Shown in pieces: positions 1-12,885 of a DNA stretch of 64,000 nt. The position numbers were made by a program, and so were the translations under genes. Location of the stretch: positions 13,117,390-13,181,389 of the forward strand of contig CM038911.1 in assembly GCA_021904315.1 (NCBI GenBank). The letters are read 5' to 3'. Under the pieces are notes generated by a model. The model was not told where the DNA came from. It searched no databases and saw only the letters and a list, made by a program, of their open reading frames with translations. The stretch comes from Sphagnum magellanicum. Taxonomy: Eukaryota; Streptophyta; Sphagnopsida; Sphagnales; Sphagnaceae. Position 1 is the stretch's first letter. Each line of letters starts with the position of its first letter.

Positions 1-2360
1 AGGGTCTGGATCGAAGCAAGAAATGGAGAAAGATTGCGATTCGCGCAGGAATTGGAGAACGTTTGCGACGCGTGCAGTACGGGGACAAAACACTGCATGT
101 GCTCCACTCGTGAATGTCGAAAACCACAACGACAACAGGCACGCGCACGTTATCTCAGGTTTGCCATTTTCTCCAACAAGAAACGCCGAACCCGGCGGTC
201 GTGTCTGGGGTGGTGGTAACACCAAAAGATAATGTGTGTGAAAAACAACGGTTTCAAGGAAGATCTAATGCAACAAAATTTTCCTGCAAACCTAAAGCCT
301 GCTGCAAGAACGTCGCCTAATTCGCCAAGCCTTTGTCGCGACCCATTTTTTTTCCAGGCCTCCCACGAAGATCCAGAAAACGAAGTCGTTGCCCTAATCT
401 CCTCAAATTCCAGTCCAGATTTCCACACGAGCAGATCGATTTAGAAAAAAGATTAAAAAAAAGAAATTCCTTGTAGCCGAACTTCAGGGCTAAAAAAATA
501 AGGGAGGATTCATCAGGGTTCTCCAGTTCCGTTTGTGTTTGAAGATCTGAGACTGTTCCTTGAGGGCTGGCTCTGTATATATGTTACGGCTCTTGATCTG
601 ATGCAGATCACGGATTTGCTTTCTTTCCTGTAGGCTAATTGAATTCGTTCTCCGAGAAGAGTTGATTTTGCTCCGGAGCTCCCTCCCACGTTCCCCTTGG
701 AGAGCTTCGGCTGTAATTTAATTTTCCTGTAAAGTGCAACAGTTTACTTCATTTTTCAGCTACATAGAAAGTCTCTTGAATTACAATTTCTGGGTGTCTT
801 TGATGCACGTTTTGTTTGGTTGTGTTTTGGTTTGGGGATAAGAAGGCACCCTAGTTCGCAGGTGGAAAGCTGGTGAGGTCCTGAGCTAGGGTGTACCTTA
901 TTCGGCATAAACCCACCAGGCCGAAAATTTCTCCCAGGTCAGTAAGCCTTTCAGAGGAGATTCATGCTTCTGAGAGTGTTTCTGCTGAGTTGTTACTTGG
1001 GACATACATAGATGTGTAGGACTGTGTTTCCGTGGAGCTGTTCAGAGAAGGGGCTCATGTTTCCTGAATGTCTACACGGACCTGTCAGAGGAGGAGGGTT
1101 CATGTTTCTAAAGCACTTTGTCAAACCAAAAGGAATTTTCCAACTAATGCTTTAGTGTGAGGTTTGGAACGTTTTCTGGCAATGTTTTCTGATCTGAAGT
1201 CTCTGGGTTTGAGAGCAGGAGCTCGAGAGCTTGTAGGATGGTTACCCAATGTAAAGCATTCAGAGAAGGTACTGTGCAAATCTCCCTTACAGGCTTCCCT
1301 ACTAATAAGTGCCATAATTGTGGTATCAACCCAATTTTGCCCCCATCTTAAGTGGCGGCCTGAGCGACCCAGCAGCCACCAGTGCACCATCCATGGATGA
1401 GCACTGAGAGGGATGAATCCAAGTTCATCAGGCCTCGGGACCCAAAATTTTTTGGCCCTAGGAGCCCTCTTTTTTTCTTCCTACCAGGTGCCCAGGTTTC
1501 TTGCACCTACCTCTCACCTCCAACTACCCCCCTTCCCCATCCAAACCCCTAAACCACATTTGAGCGTACTTTTTACTTTTCTTTTGTTTGTGTGAAGTTA
1601 TGCCATCATCACATCTTGTGTAGCAGCAGCAATGCAACCATTGTCGCTTCTCGAGTAACACCATTATTGTAGTAGCAACATCGTAGGAGCAGGAGGATGG
1701 CATGCGGGTGTAACAACAACTATGTGGTAGCAGGAGGAGGCGGATGGCATTGTTGTGCATAACAACATCACTAGGGCTCTTGTTCAGCAACAACAACTGC
1801 CAATGTAAGAGAAGGAAGGAGGGGTTTTAATTGTTATGTAATGAAATTTCTTTAAGAAACAAAATTGTTACCTACAAGCTTGAAAGCATACTCAAAACAT
1901 AAACTTTACCATGTTTATGGACATACCAATTTCCACATGCATCTTCCAAAGTGTGGGAAGGCTTTCTTTCAACTTCCTCCTCCATATGGGGTTTTTTTTA
2001 TATGTCAAGTCTTTTTTTTTTGCAATACCCATGTATGATAATAGGGTTGAACTAGGATTTTCTTCACACGCAATACCTACTTTGAATTAATTTTAATTGT
2101 TTGTGATGTTTTGTTCATTTTTAGATGCATCTCCATTGGAGGCCTTGATTGTATAGCAATGGGATAGTGAAGAGCTTGAGGTCTAGGAAGCTCCTATGGA
2201 TGTTGACCAATACGTTATTGTTTAGGATGCCTGCAGTACTTGGTGCAGATGATGCACCCCTTCACCCTTTGCCCATAGTGCACTTAGGCGTTGAAAGGGT
2301 GAAGGACGACTCTAAGTGGTGTTGCAAGGTTGAAAATTATATGGAGAAATATAACGTGAA
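1..2360. other. Unassigned region of mixed composition
   Basis: The first 1.4 kb has a more balanced base composition than the AT-rich stretch that follows, and could be untranslated exons or the tail of a gene lying to the left. I find no recognisable protein in any frame. The longest open frames (minus 428-150, about 92 residues; plus 1164-1400) show no family motifs. Around 1,620-1,800 there are CAG/CAA-rich degenerate trinucleotide runs. From about 1,900 the sequence becomes AT-rich. A short frame at 2,149-2,391 is not flanked by convincing splice sites and is not called. Confidence 0.5.
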
Positions 2361-2362
2361 AA

Positions 2363-2846
2363 ATCTAAATGGGATTTTCAGATATTTATAACAACCATGA
2401 TAAAGCCTATCATGGAATTTTTCCATGTTTTATTTGAGATACTTCTATTTCTAGATGAAAAATATAAAAGGTATCTTCAAATATTTACAACAATCATGAT
2501 AAAGCCTATCATGGATTTGTTATAAATTTGTAGTTGGAAAAACCTTTAGAATTATCTTAATGCAAATGTAGGATCGAAAATTAAAACAAAATTTTGAACA
2601 TCTTGCACTGAAGTTCAATCTTAATCTATGAACTTTTTTTGTTATGTATGAAAATTTATTCTAGGCATGACATGAATAAATATTAATTCCAAAATTGTGA
2701 ATTAAATAATAAAATCTCACCCTAAAAATCAATTTCAAGTGGAAAGAAAAATATTTCAAATAAAAAATAGAAAAGTTCCATTATAGGCTTTATCATGGTT
2801 GCTATAAATATTTCAAGACCCATTTTATATTTTTGAAACATAAATG
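2363..2846. repeat. Foldback (inverted) repeat with an internal third copy
   Basis: The block containing ACCATGATAAAGCCTATCAT occurs in direct orientation at about 2,363-2,426 and again at about 2,469-2,520. It occurs a third time, inverted, at about 2,779-2,846. Similarity of the outer pair extends over roughly 60 bases, including the flanking AAATGGG and ATATTTATA, so the two arms can pair across a loop of about 350 bases. This is the layout of a non-autonomous foldback element or a young hairpin locus. No coding capacity is seen. Confidence 0.6.
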
Positions 2847-3269
2847 ACAGTATTTCAAAAATATATATGTGAATATGAAAATGAAGAAAATTTAAGGTTC
2901 AATTTGATTTTACAAGGAGGAGAATGTTGGATTTCATACCAAGTGCATTGATTTATTGATTTTTTTTGTCATAATCTTAAAGAAGAGTGATTCATTTTTC
3001 TTTGTACTTTTGGAATTCTTTTAATTCAAATGAAAGATTGAATATAATAATTAAATATTTGAATTCTCACACTAAATATCAATCTTAATATATATATGAG
3101 TGCATTACTGATAATTATTTCAATGAACACCTTCTGTAATATTCCCAAAAATCCTAAATTTGTATTATGATATGTCCAATACCCCCATGTCGTGTACTTA
3201 ATACAAATTGGAAAAAACATATGACAATAATACCCATAATAAAAGATTTAACCTACGTTGTTTTAATAC

Positions 3270-3680
3270 CAATACTTGTATTTAATCCTCTCTATATATA
3301 ATGGTTATAAACTCCATTCACAATACATGCATTACATGCCTAACCTCCTATCATCACATGTGCATTACTCCCATTCTACATATTTAATACAAATCGTAAA
3401 AATCCACTAACTACAATACCCCCATTAAGGGAGTTTACTTACACTAAAGGAAAAACAATACCTACATTTAATCCTCTTTATATATACTCAATACAAGTTC
3501 CATTGGTAATATTTGCATTACATAACATAAGTTCGTATTGTGACATGTGTAATATCCACATTTAAGGAATTAACCTACACTGTGGTGATAGCAATACCTA
3601 TTGTTAATATTCTTTATATACATTGGGTATATGATCCATTGACAATACTTGCATTACATCATGGCCTAAATTCTAGATGT
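3270..3680. repeat. Diverged AT-rich tandem repeat
   Basis: A module beginning TAATCCTCTxTATATATA and continuing with a CCATTxxxAATACxTGCATTACAT-like segment recurs at about 3,282, 3,470 and 3,607. Spacing is uneven (about 188 and 137 bases) and the copies are heavily mutated. The phrase AATACTTGCAT also characterises the 52-bp array near 7.3-7.6 kb, so the two may be remnants of one repeat family. No gene is visible here. Confidence 0.4.
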
Positions 3681-4007
3681 GAATTTTGCATTGTTCACAT
3701 GGTGCATTCTTAATACACATTAGATAAATCTTCACAATGCAATACATGTGTAGGGTGACCTGATTTTTACTTTTTGTGGTGTAATACCAACACAATGTCT
3801 TCTTAATATATAGTAAGAACATTACTCGTACGCAATACCCACACTTTGAGGTCAAAAAACTAATTTCCCAAAGGGTAATACTTGCACATAATTTCCTTAA
3901 ACTCACATAAGATAATTTGCTTCACATTGTAATGTTTAAATGGTGAAAGTGTAACATTGCATTATCAGGTACAAAATGTTTTTCATAAAATATGGTATAT
4001 GAGTGTA

Positions 4008-4388
4008 GTTATGCTAATAGGAACCATAAGTAGTCATAACCACTTCTTAATTTTGTGTTTTTTACACCAAATTTTTTTTAAAGAATTTTAATTTGAAAAT
4101 AAGTTAAATTTTTTGCACATTATCAAATTTTTATTCTATAAATGTTCAAAATATGAAATTATTTCATTAACATTTGGACCTTCAAAAGTAATGTAAAAGG
4201 AGTTGTAACCATTGTTTTTAAGGAGTAAAATGATTTTTAAATAGACTTGGAAAACTTTGAAAATGACATTTTTTGACAAATTTTTAACACAAACCTTAAC
4301 AAAATAGTGCAAAGATTTTTTCAAGAACATTCCCCAAAAACAGTCACTTAAAAGGGTGTAAGTGGCTCCTATTAGCCCATTTGCACCC
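4008..4388. mobile_element. Possible MITE with short imperfect terminal inverted repeats
   Basis: The left end reads GCTAATAGGAACCATAAGTA. The right end, read on the minus strand, begins GGCTAATAGGAGCCACTTAC. These about 20-base ends are inverted relative to each other and enclose roughly 380 AT-rich bases without coding capacity. That geometry suits a miniature inverted-repeat transposable element. I could not fix a target-site duplication with confidence, so the call is tentative. Confidence 0.35.
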
Positions 4389-4439
4389 ATATATTTGACC
4401 ATATGCCTTAAACACAAATGGAGAAGCGAATAATGTACA

Positions 4440-6800
4440 CATCAATGATGAATAAAGGGCAAATAACTTTTTTTATTCATGGGCTTTTTATTTATTGAAA
4501 ACATTGTTTCATGCCAATCCTTCAACCTACATACAGAATTCCCGAGACCATCATTTACATGATGCAATTTCAACCCCGAATGTAAGGATTCATTCACCTT
4601 TGTGAGGTGAATGTTCCAAATGTTTGATGCAACAATTATAAAAAGTGAGTTGGCATGGTTTGAAAAAGTGACCCCTTCTATTCCTTCATGATTTCTTGCA
4701 TAGTGTGATGCAGATGAACAAATGTTGTATCCAAATAAGCAATTGAATTCAATGCATGCACCACCATCATTTATAAGGGGAAGATTCTCATCCATGGGTT
4801 TGATCCCACTTGTGTCAATGACGCCTTCATCATGATCATCCATAAAACCATCATCTTAAGAATCTGAACCATCGACAATATGTTTGGGGTCTACAAACAT
4901 GGTGGGCAACCCACCATGATTAGATCCATACCATGTTCCACAATACTCAATGACATCCTCTTGGGTAACATCCATGACCATTAGAAAATCACAATTGGTG
5001 TTTACAAAGTTTTCCTCGCATGGCCCACTCACATGTGCAAGATGCATATTTAGTAAATTGGTGCATCACCTTGTATGACACAAGGGCATAATGTTGATTT
5101 CGTACAATCCAAGTTGAATTAGGTTGCATGGATGGTTTGGTCACATGGATGAGTGGGATTAATGCAGTTTTATCCACACAAGTTGCTCCATGACCTTGTT
5201 TTTTATGAATCACCTTTTCTTCATTTTAGATGTGTGCATGTAATGTTGTGTAATTATAGTTGTCACTATAAGTTAGCGAATCTATTTGATGCCCTCAAAG
5301 ACCTTTTGTTTCAAAGGAAAACCAATGTTTTAAGGCACCATAGTAAAACTCAATTGATGTTTGCTTGGGTGTCTTGGTTGGAATGTGGCACACGTCAAAG
5401 ATTAATCATCCATAACCCTAAAACACAACACACAATGCAACATTAAATGTTACATTCTAGGGTGGATGGAACATGATTGGATCCATTAGAGGGGAGGAAA
5501 ACTTATGGAATTATGAACATGTTCTAAACAACCTCATATTACATTTATGAGCACATACCAAGCTGGTTATAATAAGTCCAGAAACAACTAATCCAAGTGT
5601 CACTAAGAGCATGTTGCTCAAAATTTGGAGGAATTTATTTCTCTCTTGTTCTTTAAAAGCCTTAATGTGTTTTTTAGTTTCAATAAACATAAATATCACA
5701 TCACACATGTCATGCAAGATTGCTTGTCGGACTTCAACATCCTTGATTTTTTCCATTGCACAAAAACACCATGCTTTTTAGATATGCCATGTACAAAGGA
5801 AGATGGGGATGTTCTCCAACATAACCCAAACAATCCTAAGTATGCACATGCAAATCACACCAACTTTTAATAGTTACTACATATGTAAATACATTGTAAC
5901 CTTTATGGAATGAAAAATCTTGGAAATAACTTGATTAAGTGCATTGTTCAATAAACATAATTAAGAAGAAATAGGTAATGTAAGATTCATATTCACTGCC
6001 ACCATGACTTTTAAGGGTTGTCATCATTAATGAAACAACTTGGTTTCCAATTAAGTGCATGGTAGCCAAGATCTTTGCCTTCAAAGCTTCGAGCCACTCC
6101 ACCAAGTCATCCACATTTTGTCAACTTGTAATGACCCATGTTATGCGGATTCTACTATGATGGGCTATCGAAGCCCCTCAAGGTGAACAAATGATATTTC
6201 ACGTCATTCGCCCCAATGTTGCACCCATGGAACTCGTTCCATTGTGACCAAATGTAAACATGGCTTGACATTGTGAAGGTGTCTAGATGCCTAAGGTGAA
6301 TGGGACATGGATCCCATTCACTTGGTTTGTTTCTTGAATGAAAAATACTTACTTACATGCTTTAAAGCCCAAAATTGAACTAAAATGGCCAAGTTTTTGT
6401 GCAATTGCCAACTCCTTCACTTATGTTTCTGATCCAAATAAGTGATGTCCTTTAAACGGATGAAGTCATCCTTTGTCATAACTTCCCTTACATTCACATG
6501 TTCCCACTATATATATTTGTGCTTGTTGTAAATTTGCTTGGCTATGTGGCCCAAACTCAATTGAGTCCAAATGTGATCTTTCAAAGCTTGAGAAATTTGA
6601 CAAGCATACCATGACATGCGAGTTAATGATTTGGGATCCTAATGGCCATGTGCTGGTTCTTGATTTGCTTAAATGTGTGTTTTAGTGGTAAAAGCATAAC
6701 TCCACCACCTTGGGTCATGTGTACAATCATTTGATTGAAAAGAAGGCCAAACATCCTTGCTTGATTGATCTTGCATGGTTTGGGTCATTACAATGACATT
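4440..6800 (-). pseudogene. Degenerate MULE-type transposase with SWIM zinc finger
   Basis: Read on the minus strand, fragments of one transposase follow in order despite frameshifts and stops. An N-proximal piece (about 6,750-6,400) contains IAKQIYNKHKYIW and MTKDDFIRLKDITYL. A diverged catalytic-domain stretch follows around 6,330-6,060, then a helical piece near 5,750-5,580 (VRQAILHDMCDVIFMFIETK). A SWIM finger CxCx(n)CxH (CTCEWAMRGKLCKHQ) lies near 5,050-4,990, and a tail includes IEYCGTWYGSNHGGL. SWIM fingers after the catalytic core are typical of MULE/FAR1-type transposases. An in-frame TGA follows the finger and several frame changes are needed, so the copy is dead. Family placement is from motif recognition; boundaries are approximate. 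Confidence 0.6.
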
Positions 6801-6899
6801 GGGACCATAAGCACATTCATACTTACAAAACATACAAACAATAAACATCATATGTACTATTTTAAAGTACATGTCAAAAGAATAAAATAAAAGCATCAT

Positions 6900-7342
6900 G
6901 TTATACCAAGTATGGCCTTGGTGATTTTTTATTGATGGGTTTGTGATATCCTTTTACAAGACCAACTTCTTGCATATATTCCACTCCATTGGGGTTTTTG
7001 CATCACCTTGTTCACTTTCTAAGAACTTGGACACATGTGCATGCCGTATGCGAACAATTTCAATGGATGCCTTGTTTGCCCCCCCCCATGCCTCACCTGA
7101 GGAATCCATGCCAAGTCCATGTTTGAAAATTGGGATTTGTCGAGTTCTAGACTTATATTGATTATGATTTGGGGATTCAACCCATGCTTATAAGAAAAAT
7201 GCACCTACACTACCTTCTTCCTTCATCAAACAATTATTATTAGGTTTGCAATACTTGCATCCTATCTAATACCAATTGTAAAAATATAAATCCATTAGTT
7301 GTAATGTCCACAGTTAGACCTTAAAACCCACACTAAACATGG
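6900..7342. other. Intergenic, no gene seen
   Basis: This AT-rich sequence lies between the transposase relic and the 52-bp tandem array. Short open frames on both strands (for example plus 6,943-7,161) show no motif and are not supported by splice-site context. A run of eight to nine C residues at about 7,079 breaks one of them. Confidence 0.5.
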
Positions 7343-7590
7343 GACCCAACCTTGTAATACTTGCACGTCACAAAATACATCCTACACTGGAAAAAGGACC
7401 TATCCATGCAATTCCTACAAGTCACAAAATACTTTCACTGGGAAAGGGGACCCATCCATGTAATACTTGCATACCAAATAGAATTTGCAATGGAAAAAGA
7501 AACCCATCTATGTAATACATACATATCAAATGCAACTTACACAAGAAAAGAAAACCCATCCATGCAATACTTGCATGTAGCCTTAAAACC
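7343..7590. repeat. 52-bp minisatellite, about 4.7 copies
   Basis: Units begin at about 7,343, 7,397, 7,449, 7,501 and 7,553, giving spacings of 54, 52, 52 and 52 bases. Each unit contains a GACCCATCCATGTAATACTT-like start, then a CAAAATAC-like segment, and ends in a purine-rich GGAAAAAG-like stretch. Copies differ by several substitutions each. The plus strand stays open across the array, but the resulting peptide looks like a by-product of the repeat. Confidence 0.75.
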
Positions 7591-7599
7591 CACATAGCC

Positions 7600-8520
7600 C
7601 TTGATACTTCATCATGCAATGCCCACATTCCATAACAAAACCTACATTGTATGTATTTAAATCATGAATTCAATACCAACATTTGGGGTCCCTTAATGTA
7701 TTTGAGATTCTTTAACTAGGATTTTAAAAAGACCCACATGGATACCAAATAATTTAATTTAATAATCTTCTCCAATATTTAAGAAATGTGGGGGTTGGAA
7801 GAAAAAACATATCATTAAATTGAAGAAACAAGGTGATTATTCATCTTGCAAAGCTATCCAAACTAGATCCAAAAATAATTCCAAATAAATTAATGATAAA
7901 ACTTAAACAAATATAGTGATAAAATAATTAAAAACCTAAACAATTCTAGTGATAGAGAAAACCTAAAAATTGTACACTTTAAAAAAAATAAAAACCCTAT
8001 TTACAAGACCTTACATGTATAATTATGGAAGGGACAATTATGAATTAAAAAATCACAATTAAAAATTTTAAGAATTCAAATGAGTGTAGGTAAAAATTCT
8101 TACTTTGAGTTTTCCAAACTTGAAAGACATTTCCAATCATTTTGAAAAGAGAAGAAATGGGTTGGATGTTTTCAATATATGTGGTTGTGTTTGTTTCCCT
8201 TTAAAAATTCCCTAACTTAAGGTATAATTAATATGTAGATAACATTGTGCAATAATTATAAATGTTTTGCACATTCATCTAATTTTAAATCCTCTTTGAT
8301 TAATTTTGTGGTAGAAAATAAAATAAATTTTTATTGCAGAACTTGGAACCAATTTGCATTTTTTTTCTTTGGTTCCCATCGATCCTTCCTTGAGTTCCAA
8401 ATCCATTGTGATAGAAACAAGCATTTTGTTGCGCCCCTCCTTCAAACTACAAGATGGTAGTAGGAAATCCTTGTTTATAGTTAGTGTTTATTCCTCATGC
8501 ACTATTATTAGTGTTGAAGA
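7600..8520. other. AT-rich spacer, no gene seen
   Basis: Low-complexity AT-rich sequence with many A and T homopolymers. Nothing coding is recognisable until the hAT-like relic begins near 8.53 kb. The open frame at 8,245-8,460 has no recognisable content. Confidence 0.5.
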
Positions 8521-8529
8521 ACCTATTTC

Positions 8530-10358
8530 ACTTGATTTTGACCCTATTGTTCCAAAGTCAAAAAAAATAAGAAGGTTAAATGGGAATTTAATATAGTGTT
8601 TCAAGATATTTGGATTGCAAAATTGCCTTGGGTAGAAGTAGTGATGGGTCCTAATGGCAAACTATCCATGGTGAAATGTAAAGTTTGAAATTCTATTTAG
8701 AAATAGACAAGTTGTTTGTCCTAAAGTTTGATGGCTTACAAAAACATGATGGGTGACGAAAGGCTACTATTGCAAAGCTCGGTGTGAAGGTGGGAGAGTA
8801 TTTTACAAGTTTGAATAACCAACATGTTAAAAACGAACAATAGTTTGCTTCAATGCATGTAAGAGGTTTTATAATTAACTAGGTTAATGTTAGTTTGCAC
8901 GCTAAAAAAAAATGAAAGCTTTTCCAGTTTGTGACAATTTTTCACTTTTTACAACAAAAACAGCCACTTATAGATTATGAAAATATGCGACAATTATCTA
9001 TTTTTGTCAAAGTGTCAAACAACCCTTGACACCATTGGAGCAATTCAAATGTTTGGATCATGGTTGAGTGCATACATAAGATTGTGTTCACAAACACACG
9101 GATGGTTATTCAAAAAGTAAGGTTCATTTCTATTTCTGTTGATGAAGTTACCATTATGGATTGCCAACCTTGGCTAAATGTTCATGTGTACCTTCTTGAT
9201 GGTTGGAAGCCTAACCCTATTTTATTAACCTTTGAACATCTAGTCAATGGTGGTACAACAGATAACCTCACAAAGGTTATAATGGACAATGTGCTTCAAT
9301 ATGGGGGATTGTCAAAATTTGACCTTATTTCAAAACTCATAAGCTTTGGTGCAAGTGGAGCTTTAGTTTTCTAGGGTGTAAAAAATGGTGTTACAACACA
9401 ATTCAGGGAGAAATTTCCCCCCTACTTGCTAGGGGTACATTGTGTTGCACATTCGACAAACCAAATAATACAAACATTGTCAAAACTACCTTTGGTGTCT
9501 AAGATTGAAGCAATGTTGTAATCAATCTAACTCCTAAGAGGCATCTGAATAGATGCAAGCTTGGAAAAATTCTGGAGCAAAAGGCCTTGAAGATTCTTCA
9601 CAACATGAAGACATGTTGGACTTCAATGCTTTCATTTGCAAAATGGATTTTGATAGAATACAAAATAGTTGTGATTCATATGTTTGATGAACAAACATTC
9701 CATGACACATCTAATGCAGGTTTGGAATTGCTTCATGATGTTGAAATGTTCTTGGGACCGACATGTATTATTCCCATGCTAGACCTTGTCCAAGGCTTGT
9801 CAAAGTTTGCTTAGAATCATGACATTTTTTTATGCGACTTTGTTGTTGTTGTCAAAGAATGTGAGGTGTAATTGTATCAGATGTATTATGATCAACAGAC
9901 CATGTATGGGTAGGAGTTTGGCCAATTTTAAGACACTATGGAGTATTCAAATGATGTTTTACATCATGCTTGGCTTCTTGATCAAAACATTGGGTTTGAA
10001 TATGCAACCTTCTAATTCTATGGACGCACTTATATGCAATATAAATGGTGCATAGTCACATGTGCTTTGAACTAGGTTTCCAAAGTTGATTGGTTGTTGG
10101 CAATGCAAGATGTGAAAAAACAGTGCACTTGTGCTACTCGAGGTCTAATGGAAGAGTTGTAGTGGCACTTCCCTTCACAAGAGATTATGAATGCAACTGG
10201 GATTATTTTTCCTTAGTTTTGGATTCAGCCAGAAGTTGAACGGATTTTCTTGGCACAATTGAGCACTTTGAAGGCTCATTATTGTCATGGGAAGAACATT
10301 GGGGCCAACCAAATGTACATCCCTCCCTTGCTTGATGAGTTGAAGTTAGAAGCATAAG
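8530..10358 (+). pseudogene. Degenerate hAT-like transposase (BED-like finger plus RNase-H-like domain)
   Basis: Plus-strand fragments follow the order of hAT-like transposases found in seed-free plants. First is an N-terminal finger stretch (about 8,585-8,690: WIAKLPWVEVVMGPNGKLSM, then VKCKV with the next Cys codon mutated to TGA). The catalytic fold is at about 9,060-9,370 (ISISVDEVTIMDCQPWLNVH, then ILLTFEHLVNGGTTDNLTKV) and continues after a TAG with GVHCVAHSTNQIIQTLSKLP (about 9,430-9,500). A further piece is near 9,590-9,800. The C-terminal part (about 10,085-10,355) includes VKKQCTCATRGLMEEL and FPSQEIMNATGIIFP. At least six stops or frameshifts interrupt it. Terminal repeats were not found. 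Family assignment comes from recalled similarity and should be confirmed by search. Confidence 0.65.
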
Positions 10359-11669
10359 CTTCCTTCTTCAAAGTGACAATTTTGCATTTCCTAGTTTTTG
10401 TACCTTAGTGCACTTGCTCATGTTTGTAGTTTTGGTGTGTTTTTGAGTTTGTTTGGTGACTCTATGGACTGAAGTTTTGATCTTGCTGGTAGTTGGTGTG
10501 CTTTTTTTAATGTAAAACTAATCTATTATCTATAGTTTTCGGTAGGCAATCTCTTGCTGCAATGGGCAGGGTTCATTTGGATCAGGATTCAACTCTCCTA
10601 AGAGATGTTACTTGTAATTAATTTAACTTGACATGACTTGCAACTATTTGAGTTATCAAAGATTTTGGTGGCCCCATTGCTACTGCCACCATTGCTACTG
10701 CATTTTGCATTTGGTTGCCAATAATTTTACATTTGATTCACTGGAATGGCCTGCAGAATTTGAGAGGTATAGCCAACACATAGCTTCAACAATCTAGGTT
10801 AAAATTTGAAAGGCTGCCACTTGTCAGATGGAGTGCAGTGAATGGCAGAAAAAAGAGGGGCTTTGATTGTGGAAGGAGAACATGTAGCAGATGTTGGGAG
10901 TATTGCTACAGATACACACAAAGTGTGGAAATCAGCAGGAAGATGTCCACATCATATGATTCTATCTGCAGCCCCAACTGTCTTTCCTCTATCCTAATTC
11001 CCTTAAGATTCTATATGTTGACCATCATCTGACTTGTTTCAAATCAAGACTCTTCTGTGCAGATGCAGATATGGCAACAAGGAGGGAAGGAAGTTACCGA
11101 ACCAACCAACAGCAGAGTATGTTTTAAAATTGCACAAGAAAATGTGTTGAAACACCTCTTTGCAAAATGCTGCACACCTCTCACAAGTGTGTAGAGGCCT
11201 GACTAAGTGATCAACAGCATAGCAGTTTGTGTTCTTTGTTCAGGACACATAATCCTTGTGCCCACAGGATCAATTGAAGTGAACATCTGCATACCATCCC
11301 ATTACCATTGTGCACTAAAAGCTCCTCGTGAATTTTTCTCATAGATAAATCTCCTCATGCAAGACTGCAATGAGAGATGCTGCAATACAACAAAAAGAAG
11401 AAGAATTGTCTCTACATATAGCCTGTATTTCCAGGTACAAATCTCATTCTTCCATCTTCTGGCTGTCTTATAACAAATACTCCACATAGAGAAATGAGAT
11501 GTTTGTTTGTTTTTCTCGCAGTAAAATTATACCCATTCTAGAAATTAAATAATCCAACACTGTCAAGCCTGGTGGTACCTACCAGCAGTTGACATAGCAT
11601 GGCAAACATACTATGACAAGAAGAAGCAGGAAGCTGAGCACTTGAAGAATGCCACACTCTATTAAGGCA
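10359..11669. other. Spacer between the hAT relic and the UFM1 stop codon
   Basis: No protein is recognisable on either strand. The part nearest 11,670 presumably includes the 3' untranslated region of the minus-strand UFM1 gene, but its end cannot be fixed from the sequence. Base composition becomes less AT-rich from about 10.5 kb, as the genic region is approached. Confidence 0.5.
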
Positions 11670-12885
<1,216 letters not shown>

